Made by a program: the position numbers and the translations under genes. The notes under the pieces are model-generated. The model made no database searches. It was not told the DNA's origin and saw only the letters and a list, made by a program, of their open reading frames with translations. A DNA stretch of 60,702 nt, from IMG/VR virus record IMGVR_UViG_3300025872_000060, positions 1-60,702 of that record. One strand, 5' to 3'. Positions within the stretch are counted from its first letter, which is position 1; the number at the start of each line of letters is the position of its first letter. Below are positions 15,107 to 22,739 of this stretch, in pieces. The DNA is from a virus.

Positions 15107-15313
15107 TCAATGGTCATCGTCGGGGGCGACCCACGCCTTCCCGTCCCACTTGTAGCCCCACTCGCCCATCTCGGCATGGCTGCTGTCGTTGCAGCGGCAA
15201 GTGCCGTCGATGCGGTAGTGCGAAGGCTCAAAGATGGCGTGCGGGCACGCCAAGATGGAGGCTCGGCTCATGGTCTTGATGGTGCTTGCGAAGATGGGGT
15301 GGATGTTGCTCAT
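15107..15313 (-). CDS. Hypothetical protein, 68 residues, with W-x-W-D-G-K-x-W-type motif
   Basis: Starts M-S-N-I-H-P-I-F. It has C-R-C-N-D-S-S-H and ends W-G-Y-K-W-D-G-K-A-W-V-A-P-D-D-D. The same K-W-x-x-D-G-K-A-W block is found in the gene at 24506-24946, so the two share a small domain. Function unknown. Confidence 0.65.
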   Translation of the reverse strand: MSNIHPIFASTIKTMSRASILACPHAIFEPSHYRIDGTCRCNDSSHAEMGEWGYKWDGKAWVAPDDDH

Positions 15314-15340
15314 GGTGTTGCTCCTGATGTTTTGACGCCA

Positions 15341-15700
15341 TCACTCCTCGTACTCATCTTCGTCCTCGTCCTCGTCCTCGTCCTCCTCGAAATCGTCCCA
15401 GTCATCGTCATCGTCCTCGTCTTTGCTGTCGGGCGATTCCTCATCCTCCTGCTCCGAGTCGTTGAGAGTCACCATCTCGACCTCCGCATCGGGGTCGATC
15501 TCGCGCACCGACTGACAGATGGCATCGGCTATGCCATCTGCCTCCTGATCGGTTTCAGCCTCCACATCGACGGTCGCCTGACCGTCCTCCACCACGATCT
15601 GCGTAGTGGCATCGTTCAACCCGATGCGCTCCTCAAGAACCGAAAGATCCTTCGCCGTGAGTTCTTCTGAAAGCCTGATGACAGTAGTGTAGTTTGCCAT
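15341..15700 (-). CDS. Acidic-tailed hypothetical protein, 119 residues
   Basis: Starts M-A-N-Y-T-T-V-I-R-L-S. The first 75 residues alternate like a beta/alpha domain; the last 40 are almost all Asp and Glu. Acidic tails of this kind occur in phage DNA mimics and histone-like antagonists, but that is only one possibility. Confidence 0.65.
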   Translation of the reverse strand: MANYTTVIRLSEELTAKDLSVLEERIGLNDATTQIVVEDGQATVDVEAETDQEADGIADAICQSVREIDPDAEVEMVTLNDSEQEDEESPDSKDEDDDDDWDDFEEDEDEDEDEDEYEE

Positions 15701-15726
15701 GAGCCTGCTCCTGATGTTTTGACGCC

Positions 15727-15993
15727 TTATTCCTCTGTGTTATTGTCCGAAACGGAGATGCCAACCCTGCGACCCTTGAAGGCTGCGCGGTAGGCTCGGA
15801 TGATCCTGTCCGCATCTACCTCGCTTCGACAGGCGAAGTGATGGTCGCGCTCCCCGCTGACAAGGCAGTATCCTGTTCCCACCTGCCTCGCCTGAAGCCG
15901 CTTGTCGAGCTCCGCGAAGGTGGACTCCATCCGCGTGAAGTCCTTACTCACGATCTCGAAGTCGTACATTCCACGCTTGGTCTTGAGAATCAT
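15727..15993 (-). CDS. Hypothetical protein, 88 residues
   Basis: Starts M-I-L-K-T-K-R-G-M-Y with AAAGGA upstream, 11 nt after the stop of the 105-residue gene; it has no leader motif of its own, so the two form an operon. Contains G-T-G-Y-C-L-V-S-G-E-R-D-H-H-F and R-I-I-R-A-Y-R-A-A-F-K-G-R. No family recognised. Confidence 0.65.
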   Translation of the reverse strand: MILKTKRGMYDFEIVSKDFTRMESTFAELDKRLQARQVGTGYCLVSGERDHHFACRSEVDADRIIRAYRAAFKGRRVGISVSDNNTEE

Positions 15994-16004
15994 GCTTGTT
16001 CCTT

Positions 16005-16322
16005 TCAGGTGGTTGCGTTGACGAGGAGGAGCGTCTGCACGGCTTCCTCCACGCATTCCAACGCCATGTCGATCTCAATGGGCGGTGCATCGGAACCCGC
16101 GACCGCGCCCATCACTTCCTTCACGAAGTCCCACGACTCAACGAGGGAGTCGCGCTGGACGCTCGACCCGCTCACCGATTCGATCATGCACACGATTGAG
16201 TCAAAGATGTGCTTCTTCTGACTCGGTGAGAGGAAGGAACCGTTGTCATTGATGGATTTGTTGAGGACATTGCAAGCCGTCATCAGGTTCGCGGATGCCA
16301 TTTGCTCGTAGAGGCTTTTCAT
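16005..16322 (-). CDS. Hypothetical helical protein, 105 residues
   Basis: Starts M-K-S-L-Y-E-Q-M at 16322 after the leader motif. Almost entirely helical, with S-P-S-Q-K-K-H-I-F-D-S-I-V and E-E-A-V-Q-T-L-L-L-V. No family recognised. First gene of a two-gene unit. Confidence 0.65.
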   Translation of the reverse strand: MKSLYEQMASANLMTACNVLNKSINDNGSFLSPSQKKHIFDSIVCMIESVSGSSVQRDSLVESWDFVKEVMGAVAGSDAPPIEIDMALECVEEAVQTLLLVNATT

Positions 16323-16350
16323 GCCATGCGGCTCCTTCGTTTTGACGCCA

Positions 16351-16686
16351 TCACTCATCGTCATCGTCATCTGTGGGGGAGTCGAAGTCGATCATCATGG
16401 CGGTCACGCGACCATCACGGTTGCGCTTGACATACACGGGGTACACCCCGTCGCCGTGGGTGGTTCCCGTGCAGAACGCAAGCGTGTTGGAGTGCTTGTT
16501 GCCTCCGAAGTTGCCGCACATCCTGTCCGACAGGGATGCTTCGCAAGCACCCGCGTAGTTGAGGGAGGGCCTGTCGCCGTACTCGCACTCAAAGTCCTTC
16601 TTGATGTAGCACGGGTCGATAAGCATGACCTGACCCGAATCCACGCCGATGTGTCCTGCGAGTTGGAATCCGTTGGGCTTTGCCAT
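16351..16686 (-). CDS. Conserved phage-type protein with V-D-S-G-Q...D-P-C-Y motif
   Basis: The 111-residue protein has G-V-D-S-G-Q-V-M-L-I-D-P-C-Y-I near the start, then T-H-G-D-G-V-Y-P-V-Y-V and G-R-V-T-A-M-M-I-D-F. This order is familiar from uncharacterised proteins in phages and bacteria; the V-D-S-G-Q/D-P-C-Y and G-D-G-x-Y-x-V parts are the constant ones. It ends in a short acidic run. Function unknown. Confidence 0.7.
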   Translation of the reverse strand: MAKPNGFQLAGHIGVDSGQVMLIDPCYIKKDFECEYGDRPSLNYAGACEASLSDRMCGNFGGNKHSNTLAFCTGTTHGDGVYPVYVKRNRDGRVTAMMIDFDSPTDDDDDE

Positions 16687-16784
16687 TTGGTTCTCCTTTG
16701 GCTTCGATGCTTCGGTTTTGACGCCGTGCGTCGAGGAACCCCGCCCCCAACTTCACGGGGCGGGGAGGGTGCCTCGGTCGCAGT

Positions 16785-17168
16785 TCAATCTACCATCCAC
16801 TCCAGAGTGAGGACGGCGTTCTGATGCTGCTTGTCTGCGCGTTCAATGAGTTTCGCCGTGAAACTCGGCAGAATCTCTTTGAGCCATCGGTCGCGTGGAG
16901 CGTGATGCTTGTTCTCGTACAGGTTCGTCTTCAGCCCGATGTGGGCGATGACATCCTGAAGGCTGATGCGGTCGGCGTTGTCGTTTAGCATCCGCTCCGC
17001 AAGGAAGATGCGGGTCCACACTTCGGGGAGGTTCTCGCGGGTGATCTCCTTTATGTCGATGATCGCGAGACAGCCCACGATGTTGATGGTGGAGGCCTTG
17101 ACCCTGCCCTCGCCGTCGTAGCAAAGTTCCTTGTAGTTGTTGATGCCCGTTAGGTCGTAGTTCAGCAT
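16785..17168 (-). CDS. Hypothetical protein, tandem paralogue 1 (127 residues)
   Basis: Starts M-L-N-Y-D-L-T-G-I-N-N at 17168. Shares with the next gene upstream the blocks Y-D-L-x-x-I-x-N, I-T-R-E-N-x-x-E, R-I and D-V-I-A-H-I-G-L-K-T-N in the same order. The pair arose by tandem duplication. The A-H-I-G-L-K-T-N block is the most conserved and may be the active or binding part. No known family recognised. Confidence 0.7.
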   Translation of the reverse strand: MLNYDLTGINNYKELCYDGEGRVKASTINIVGCLAIIDIKEITRENLPEVWTRIFLAERMLNDNADRISLQDVIAHIGLKTNLYENKHHAPRDRWLKEILPSFTAKLIERADKQHQNAVLTLEWMVD

Positions 17169-17199
17169 GGTTGTGATCCTCTGGTTTTGACGCCTTCGG

Positions 17200-17577
17200 T
17201 CAGACTGCCGACTTCTGCTCTGCAAGAGCCTTGAGGGTGCGGGAATGGATCTCGTCCAAGTCGCGCTTCACCCAGTCCTTCACCCGCTTCAGCCACTCCG
17301 CACGGGAGGAGTTGGAGGTGTTCGTCTTGAGTCCGATGTGCGCCACCACATCGGCAAGGGTGATGTTGTCCGTTCCATTGGACAGGTGGGAAGTGATCCG
17401 CTCGTACATGGCGATGCGGGCATACGCCTCCGCGACATTCTCGCGGGTGATCGCGGGAAGGTCGATGATGAGCATATAGTGGATGATGATGCTCGTGATG
17501 GGCTTCATGCCGCCATCAGCCTTGAAGCACACGGATGCGTTGTTCTCGATTGCGGACAGGTCGTAGTGAAGTGCCAT
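17200..17577 (-). CDS. Hypothetical protein, tandem paralogue 2 (125 residues)
   Basis: Starts M-A-L-H-Y-D-L-S-A-I-E-N. Aligns by eye over its whole length with the following gene, including V-V-A-H-I-G-L-K-T-N, followed by a Lys/Arg-rich helix W-L-K-R-V-K-D-W-V-K-R. Each copy has its own leader motif. Confidence 0.7.
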   Translation of the reverse strand: MALHYDLSAIENNASVCFKADGGMKPITSIIIHYMLIIDLPAITRENVAEAYARIAMYERITSHLSNGTDNITLADVVAHIGLKTNTSNSSRAEWLKRVKDWVKRDLDEIHSRTLKALAEQKSAV

Positions 17578-17618
17578 GAGTGGTGTCTCCTTGCCCTGAC
17601 TGCCGATGTTTTGACGCC

Positions 17619-18527
17619 TCATGCTCGGGACAGGTACTTCAGCAGGGCGCGCTCCTTCTGCTTGGCTTCGATCATCACATCGTACTCGCGGGAAGGGCAG
17701 AGCGCGGGAATGGTCGAATCGACCCAATCGGCATGGGCTTGGGGCATATCGGGCGACCGTGGTTCGCTGTAGTGAATCTTGGGGACACGGTGGGCTTCCC
17801 ATGTGGAGAAAGCCATCGCCGCCGCATCAGGCAGGCTATCGCCGCCGTCGTGGAGGTTGTGATGGTGGATGTCAATGACAAGGGGAACCCCACATCCCTC
17901 ATGCACCGCCATCAGTTCGCGGATCGACCACATGGATGGCTTGTCATCGTTCTCAAGGGTGATCCTGCAACGAACATCGGTGGGCAAGGAATCATAGGCG
18001 GCGATCCACCGTTCGGTGGTAGCCTTCTTGTCGCCGTAAGTGCCGCCCATGTGGATGTTTATGGGAAAGTCGCATCCCGCGCCAAGCAGATCGCCAATGG
18101 CAGAGTGCATGAGAAGGCACTTGATGGACTTGTCCACGACATCAGGAATGGGACTGGCGAGGCAGGTATAGGGACCAGGGTGCATGGAGAGCCGTATCCC
18201 GTTGTCGCGGGCGATCTTGCCCGCACGACCCATGATGGCAGCAATGGTTTCGGCATCGTCGAGCTCCGAAACTCCATAGCCCAGAGTGGGGTGATCTGCG
18301 AAGGGGAGGATTCCCGAACCCACGCGGAAGAAGCGGATGCCATGCTCCGCGTTCCATTCCATCACCCTGACCAGATCCTTTGCGTTCTTGAGGGCGAGTT
18401 CGCTTGCCCTGCGGAGGGAGAACCCGTCCATGCGGAGCGTTCTGTCGGTGAACACCCGCTTGGAGGCGGGCTTGATCTCACCGAGGGTCATGTTCACACA
18501 GGCGTATCCGAGGTTCCTGATGGGCAT
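17619..18527 (-). CDS. uvsE: UV-damage endonuclease (UvsE/UVDE)
   Basis: The 302-residue protein matches the UVDE family, metal-dependent endonucleases of TIM-barrel fold that nick DNA 5' to UV photoproducts. Diagnostic blocks in order: N-L-G-Y-A-C-V-N, F-F-R-V-G-S-G-I-L-P, R-L-S-M-H-P-G-P-Y, N-I-H-M-G-G-T-Y-G-D-K, I-T-L-E-N-D-D, V-I-D-I-H-H-H-N and K-I-H-Y-S-E-P-R, holding the His, Glu and Asp metal ligands. Length is normal for bacterial UvsE, so it is probably active. It would repair the phage genome independently of host excision repair. Its leader motif is immediately preceded by ACTACAATG, the second promoter-like signal, an arrangement not seen at the other array genes. Confidence 0.93.
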   Translation of the reverse strand: MPIRNLGYACVNMTLGEIKPASKRVFTDRTLRMDGFSLRRASELALKNAKDLVRVMEWNAEHGIRFFRVGSGILPFADHPTLGYGVSELDDAETIAAIMGRAGKIARDNGIRLSMHPGPYTCLASPIPDVVDKSIKCLLMHSAIGDLLGAGCDFPINIHMGGTYGDKKATTERWIAAYDSLPTDVRCRITLENDDKPSMWSIRELMAVHEGCGVPLVIDIHHHNLHDGGDSLPDAAAMAFSTWEAHRVPKIHYSEPRSPDMPQAHADWVDSTIPALCPSREYDVMIEAKQKERALLKYLSRA

Positions 18528-18581
18528 GGCGCTGCCTCCGTGGTTTTGACGCCATTGTAGTTCTCCCCGCGATTTTTCCCG

Positions 18582-18809
18582 CTACCGTTCGCTGATTTCA
18601 GCCATCTTATCCTCATCGCTGCGGGGCGAGGCGGCTTCGATCCGCTCCACGGCGGCAGAAATGCGGTTCACCGTGTCCTGCATGGTCGCCATCTGCTGCG
18701 TAAGGGCGGTCAGGCGGGAGTTCAGCAGCCCGATGTTCTCAACGAGTTGGGGAACCGTTCCTTCGATGAAGCGGCGACCCATGATGGTGGTGTGGAATGG
18801 AAGGTCCAT
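18582..18809 (-). CDS. Coiled-coil protein, 75 residues
   Basis: Starts at 18809 with AGGAG spaced 6 nt. Residues 20-65 form heptads (L-V-E-N-I-G-L-L-N-S-R-L-T-A-L-T-Q-Q-M). It has no leader motif of its own and follows the 77-residue coiled-coil gene by 12 nt, so the two form an operon and may form a hetero-coil. Confidence 0.65.
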   Translation of the reverse strand: MDLPFHTTIMGRRFIEGTVPQLVENIGLLNSRLTALTQQMATMQDTVNRISAAVERIEAASPRSDEDKMAEISER

Positions 18810-18821
18810 GTGCTTCTCCTG

Positions 18822-19055
18822 TCAATCTGCCGCTTGAGCGGCGGTTTCGTTGCTGATTCCAGTCTCTTGAAGCGCTGCTAGGCGGTTCTTCAAGTCTTCG
18901 ATCTGCTCCTCAAGCAACTTGCAGTACGAGGACAACTTGCAGTTTTCACCCTCAAGTCGGTCGTTGTCTGCCGTCAGCAACTTGACAGCCTCTACGAGAT
19001 TGTTCACCACGACGATCAGGGATTTATACTGGGACTTGTCGCCTTTGTTCTTCAT
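18822..19055 (-). CDS. Coiled-coil protein, 77 residues
   Basis: Starts M-K-N-K-G-D-K-S-Q-Y after the leader motif. Residues 15-65 are a clear coiled coil (N-L-V-E-A-V-K-L-L-T, E-E-Q-I-E-D-L-K-N-R-L-A-A-L). First gene of a two-gene unit with another short coiled-coil protein. Confidence 0.7.
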   Translation of the reverse strand: MKNKGDKSQYKSLIVVVNNLVEAVKLLTADNDRLEGENCKLSSYCKLLEEQIEDLKNRLAALQETGISNETAAQAAD

Positions 19056-19143
19056 GCCAGTCTTCTTTTTGTTTTGACGCCATGTGCAGCGGGAGGGGCG
19101 CGGAGGCTCACCCGCTCCCTCTCCCGTTGCATATTGTATCGCG

Positions 19144-19680
19144 TCAGGCTTCCGCGAGGATGACGAAGCCCTGCGAAACGAGGTCGTTGCGCGCCTTCTG
19201 AACGGAAGCGGGGTTGCGGCTGTTCAGCGTGGCGAACTGGTAGGTCTTGGCGGGACGCTCTGCCTTCGCGCAGCGGAAGGCGGTTCCTCCGCGCTTCACT
19301 ACGCGCTTCGCATACGCATCCCAATCCTTGTGGCTTGCGAACTCGGAGGCAAGGGACGAGATGAAGGTTTCGAGTCCAAGGATGTCCTTGGGATCGCCAT
19401 TCCAAAGGCGGCGAATCTCCGCGTTGAGGGAGTCCCACATGGAGACATCATCGAAGAAGATCGCGGTTTCCCCGCCCTGGCCGTCGTTCCTCGCGTATCC
19501 AACCTTCTTGCCGTCGAGGGTGATGTTGGCATTGAAGCACATCGTTTCCTCGCTCATGCTCTTGTATTCCTTGAACGAGGTGAAGCCGATGCGGTCGGAA
19601 AGGGGCTTCATGGCGGCGTGAAAGTCATCCCAAGCCTTCTCAAACGCGTCCATGCCAATAGGGGTTGCGGTGTTGCTCAT
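19144..19680 (-). CDS. Hypothetical protein, 178 residues
   Basis: Starts M-S-N-T-A-T-P-I-G-M-D. Contains G-Q-G-G-E-T-A-I-F-F-D-D-V-S-M-W and W-D-A-Y-A-K-R-V-V-K-R-G-G-T. No known domain recognised. A leader motif is upstream, then the tRNA-Gly gene. Confidence 0.65.
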   Translation of the reverse strand: MSNTATPIGMDAFEKAWDDFHAAMKPLSDRIGFTSFKEYKSMSEETMCFNANITLDGKKVGYARNDGQGGETAIFFDDVSMWDSLNAEIRRLWNGDPKDILGLETFISSLASEFASHKDWDAYAKRVVKRGGTAFRCAKAERPAKTYQFATLNSRNPASVQKARNDLVSQGFVILAEA

Positions 19681-19711
19681 GCACCATCGCCCTCGGTTTT
19701 GACGCCCCGAA

Positions 19712-19783
19712 AGCGGATGAAGGGACTCGAACCCTCAACAACCAGCATGGAAGGCTGGGACTCTGCCATTGAGTTACATCCGC
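19712..19783 (-). tRNA. tRNA-Gly (UCC)
   Basis: The minus strand folds into a full cloverleaf: acceptor GCGGATG paired with CATCCGC, anticodon stem CCAGC/GCTGG with loop CTTCCAT (anticodon TCC), and T arm GAGGG-TTCGAGT-CCCTT. The discriminator is T, normal for glycine. CCA is not encoded. It lies just upstream of a leader motif, and a strong terminator precedes it on the transcript's upstream side. Confidence 0.95.
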
Positions 19784-19786
19784 AAA

Positions 19787-19833
19787 AGCACACGGGAAGG
19801 CAGTCGGAGACATTGACCGCCTTCCCGTGTGGA
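19787..19833 (-). terminator. Rho-independent-type terminator
   Basis: CACACGGGAAGGC and its complement flank a 20-nt loop, followed on the minus strand by GCTTTTG. It lies 9 nt after the stop of the 69-residue membrane protein gene and ahead of tRNA-Gly. Confidence 0.7.
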
Positions 19834-19841
19834 GGAGTGGC

Positions 19842-20051
19842 TTACGCGATCTTGTCGGCAACGAGCGACCAGACCTGAACTATCATGTTCTTGATCCAGA
19901 CGACTCCCTGCCATGAGAACGGAAGCAGAGCCAGAGTGATGAGAAGGGAGCGTGTAACGCCCGCCTTGCATAGCCACCGGTCGAGGAATGAGCAGCATTC
20001 CTTCTTCGGTGCCTCGCACTCGGCTGTGTTTGGAGTACCGTTGTACTTCAT
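19842..20051 (-). CDS. Small membrane protein, 69 residues
   Basis: Starts M-K-Y-N-G-T-P-N-T. Has Cys-rich N-terminal part C-E-A-P-K-K-E-C-C and a hydrophobic segment at about 34-55 (L-L-I-T-L-A-L-L-P-F). It lacks the GGCGTCAAAAC motif; instead CACTACAATGG lies about 65 nt upstream, and a terminator follows it. Confidence 0.65.
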   Translation of the reverse strand: MKYNGTPNTAECEAPKKECCSFLDRWLCKAGVTRSLLITLALLPFSWQGVVWIKNMIVQVWSLVADKIA

Positions 20052-20126
20052 GGTTTGTTCAAGCGTCCAGCGACCGCAAGCCCAATGGGTTCATCCCCTC
20101 GCTGGGGGGATAACTCCATTGTAGTG

Positions 20127-20543
20127 TCATGCACTTGATGTCTTGGACTTTCTCGCCTTCTTTGCGAGAACTTCGATGGGATCGCCCATGTTCGCTATTT
20201 CCGCGCGCATGAGTTGCTCCACGAACGGTGCGTTATTGGACATCTCCTGCGTCACGATGATGAAGTCGGCGCGGTGGGCGCGGGTCGTGAACGAGGTGGG
20301 GTTGAATGTCCAGTTAGCCTTTAGGATGTACGCGTTCTTTCCGTTCTGCGTCCACACCACGCGGACACTTCCAGACACCTTGTTGCGCGTGAAGGTGGAT
20401 GTCCATACGCAGTAAGGCTTTAGGCGTGCATAATATCCAGGTTGATCTCGGAGCCAATGACTCACGGTCCAACCATTGAACCTGCTGTTCAGTTCATTGG
20501 AAATCGCCTGATTGATGCTTTGTGCGGTTTCTGCGAGGCTCAT
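20127..20543 (-). CDS. Hypothetical protein, 138 residues
   Basis: Starts M-S-L-A-E-T-A-Q-S-I-N. Contains W-T-V-S-H-W-L-R-D-Q-P-G-Y-Y, V-S-G-S-V-R-V-V-W-T and T-T-R-A-H-R-A-D-F-I-I-V. Mixed alpha/beta pattern, Lys-rich end. No family recognised. Confidence 0.65.
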   Translation of the reverse strand: MSLAETAQSINQAISNELNSRFNGWTVSHWLRDQPGYYARLKPYCVWTSTFTRNKVSGSVRVVWTQNGKNAYILKANWTFNPTSFTTRAHRADFIIVTQEMSNNAPFVEQLMRAEIANMGDPIEVLAKKARKSKTSSA

Positions 20544-20569
20544 GGATGCCGTCTTTGGGTTTTGACGCC

Positions 20570-21112
20570 CTACTCGTCGCCAACTGTCTCAATAGGGGTG
20601 AGCCAACGCGACCAACCATCGTACTTGCTGTCCGAAAGCGAATCCGTCTGGATCATCCAGATGGCATCGTCGTCTGGTCTGGAGTTCCTGACGATGCCAA
20701 CGAATGACAGGGCGCGGTATCCGAAGTTGAAGTGGATGGAGACAGTCATCTCGCCCCGCTTCTCGCTGAATCCTCCGCACTCGCTCCAAGTGGTGTCCAT
20801 GAGGGATGCGATGACGCAGCTGACAGGCATCTCCTCCTCCTTCAGTTTCGACTTGGCAAGGGCGCAGAGGTCATCCGCGCTTGCATGGCTGACGGTGAGC
20901 ATGGGACCGTCTGGGTAGACGAACATGATCCGATTCGTCCTCTGCCATTCCCCGATGAGGGCGCGGGCTTGCCCTCTCTCAACGAGGAACAGGGAGATGG
21001 ATGCGCCCATCTCTGCCTGATCCGTGTCCGACTTCGCTCCGTCGATGACGGAAGAAAGCCATTGACCGATACTGCCGTAAGCCGAGTCCTTCAGCGTGGT
21101 GATGGTGAGCAT
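20570..21112 (-). CDS. Hypothetical protein, 180 residues
   Basis: Starts M-L-T-I-T-T-L-K-D at 21112. Contains N-R-I-M-F-V-Y-P-D-G-P-M and A-I-W-M-I-Q-T-D-S-L-S-D. No known domain recognised. It shares the leader motif and follows the clpS-like gene. Confidence 0.65.
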   Translation of the reverse strand: MLTITTLKDSAYGSIGQWLSSVIDGAKSDTDQAEMGASISLFLVERGQARALIGEWQRTNRIMFVYPDGPMLTVSHASADDLCALAKSKLKEEEMPVSCVIASLMDTTWSECGGFSEKRGEMTVSIHFNFGYRALSFVGIVRNSRPDDDAIWMIQTDSLSDSKYDGWSRWLTPIETVGDE

Positions 21113-21138
21113 ATCCCTGCTTCCTGTGTTTTGACGCC

Positions 21139-21426
21139 TTACGGGGCTTCCACGATGGTTGCCGTTAGGCGCTTTGATTGCAACTGATCCCTCTTGAACT
21201 CCGCGTGTTCCTTCAGACAAGTCGCCACGACAGTCATGCCTTTCGTGTGAGCCTCCACAACTCTGTCCATCGCGGAGATAGGCTCCAGACGGGTGACGGT
21301 GATGAGAGTCTGGATGACATACTCAAAGGTATTCACGGAGTCGTTGTGCAGCACGACATTCCACATGGGCGGCTGCTTCGGTGCGGGCTTGGAAGGCTTT
21401 GCGGTGGGTGTGTTTTGCGTCTGCAT
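21139..21426 (-). CDS. clpS: ATP-dependent Clp protease adaptor ClpS
   Basis: The 95-residue protein has the ClpS core: a Pro-rich N-terminal tail, V-V-L-H-N-D-S-V-N-T-F-E-Y-V-I-Q, then V-V-E-A-H-T-K-G-M-T-V-V and K-E-H-A-E-F-K-R-D-Q-L. N28, D29 and H60 correspond to the pocket residues that bind N-end-rule degrons. ClpS delivers such substrates to ClpAP, so the phage may redirect host proteolysis. ATG at 21426 with AGAGGA upstream is preferred over the GTG at 21444. No leader motif; tRNA-Arg lies directly upstream. Confidence 0.88.
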   Translation of the reverse strand: MQTQNTPTAKPSKPAPKQPPMWNVVLHNDSVNTFEYVIQTLITVTRLEPISAMDRVVEAHTKGMTVVATCLKEHAEFKRDQLQSKRLTATIVEAP

Positions 21427-21459
21427 TAGTGTTTCCTCTGACACTTCTTTTTCGGTACA

Positions 21460-21532
21460 CGCCCCCGATAGGATTCGAACCTACGACCTGCGGTTTAGGA
21501 AACCGCTGCGCTATCCTCTGCGCCACGAGGGC
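21460..21532 (-). tRNA. tRNA-Arg (CCU)
   Basis: Acceptor GCCCTCG pairs with CGGGGGC (one G-U), anticodon stem GCGGT/ACCGC encloses TTCCTAA with anticodon CCT, and the T loop is TTCGAAT. Discriminator G. No CCA encoded. It reads the AGG codon, rare in many bacteria. Confidence 0.95.
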
Positions 21533-21606
21533 TTCTGGATTGATTTTAGCATTCGGTGCGACAACTTGCAACTTCATTCCTGCGAATGAAGAACAGTCCT
21601 GTAACC

Positions 21607-22101
21607 CTATGCCTTGATCTTCACTCGACTCTTGATGACGGCGGCAGACTTCAGTTCAGCGAGAGGGTCGCTGCCCAGAGTGTCGATGACCATTCGGGCG
21701 TATCCACGCAGTTCCTCCAGATCGGGCTTGATGCCCCAATCAGCGTTGGAACGGTCGCCCATCGTGGTGATCTTCGATTCTTCATAGAGATCGGTCATGC
21801 CAGAAGGGTCGGATGACCATGATCCACGACCATTGGGATATATCCATCCCCTGACGGTGTGTTCGCACCGCATCCCGCCGCCGAACTTCTCCACGCGGAC
21901 AATGAGGCGGATAACCGAGACTTTGGATGAGAACTTGCCCGTGTTTCTGTCCCATGGCCTCTGGGGGCAGAGTAGATTCCACAGACGAAATGCCCCCTTG
22001 CCATCGGTAGCCTCCTTGAACGCCTTGCGCGCTGCGCGGCGCTTCCGCTCAAGGGTTCCGTCCTCTGCCGACTTGAATAGGTCAATGTGCGAGATAAGCA
22101 T
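21607..22101 (-). CDS. Hypothetical protein, 164 residues
   Basis: Starts M-L-I-S-H-I-D-L-F at 22101. Contains R-L-W-N-L-L-C-P-Q-R-P-W-D, V-S-V-I-R-L-I-V-R-V-E and W-G-I-K-P-D-L-E-E-L-R. No known domain recognised. Leader motif upstream; tRNA-Arg follows after about 75 nt. Confidence 0.65.
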   Translation of the reverse strand: MLISHIDLFKSAEDGTLERKRRAARKAFKEATDGKGAFRLWNLLCPQRPWDRNTGKFSSKVSVIRLIVRVEKFGGGMRCEHTVRGWIYPNGRGSWSSDPSGMTDLYEESKITTMGDRSNADWGIKPDLEELRGYARMVIDTLGSDPLAELKSAAVIKSRVKIKA

Positions 22102-22143
22102 GGCTTCGGTGTTTCGGTTTTGACGCCCTTGCCCATCCAAATG

Positions 22144-22512
22144 TCAGGCGGGCGACGGCTGATCTTCCCATGTGAACCCCCGTTCCCGCGAACGGGCATC
22201 CATCAAGCGGGATGGAAAGTCCCGCGCGATGAAGTCTTTGAACTCCTCGCGGGTCATCTCACGCCACCCCACGGAGCAGCACAGGAAGAACCTTGAGCAG
22301 CCGCCCCAAGCATTGAACCTGACAAGGGTTGCAAGCGGATCGTGGATGGACAGCTCCACCACATCGCCCACGCTCAAGGAGCGGCAGTTCTGGGGCTGAT
22401 AGATGTTACCCCACTCGAACACCTGCTCAAGGGTGTGGGTGATGCCAACCCCGTCCATTTGGGTCTGGATCGCCTTGTCATGCTCAAGATGGATTACTAC
22501 ATCGTACTTCAT
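22144..22512 (-). CDS. Hypothetical protein, 122 residues
   Basis: Starts M-K-Y-D-V-V-I-H-L. Contains S-L-S-V-G-D-V-V-E-L-S and a Cys-rich G-G-C-S-R-F-F-L-C-C-S-V-G-W, then M-T-R-E-E-F-K-D-F-I. The S-V-G-D-V-V part recalls a small beta-barrel of the kind seen in several phage proteins. Function unknown. Confidence 0.65.
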   Translation of the reverse strand: MKYDVVIHLEHDKAIQTQMDGVGITHTLEQVFEWGNIYQPQNCRSLSVGDVVELSIHDPLATLVRFNAWGGCSRFFLCCSVGWREMTREEFKDFIARDFPSRLMDARSRERGFTWEDQPSPA

Positions 22513-22581
22513 GGACGATTATCTCTTGTTTTGACGCCAACGAACATGATGGGTATTCGAGCCCCACGGGCAGCATTCTGG

Positions 22582-22713
22582 TCAGCCGAACCGATCCAGA
22601 AGCAGATAATAGCACTTCCAGAACCACTTGGGCTGCGCCCATTGGGGAACGGTGGAGATCCACCAAGCCATGATGTGCTCCAATCGGGAAAGCCAGTAGG
22701 GTACGGTGTTCAT
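22582..22713 (-). CDS. Small tryptophan-rich protein, 43 residues
   Basis: ATG at 22713 follows a leader motif by 15 nt. The product has six tryptophans, among them M-A-W-W-I-S-T-V-P-Q-W and W-F-W-K-C-Y-Y-L-L-L, so it is probably membrane-associated. The frame fills the space between leader and stop and is too short to be seen without the motif. Confidence 0.5.
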   Translation of the reverse strand: MNTVPYWLSRLEHIMAWWISTVPQWAQPKWFWKCYYLLLDRFG

Positions 22714-22739
22714 GGATTCGGTGGCTCCGTTTTGACGCC

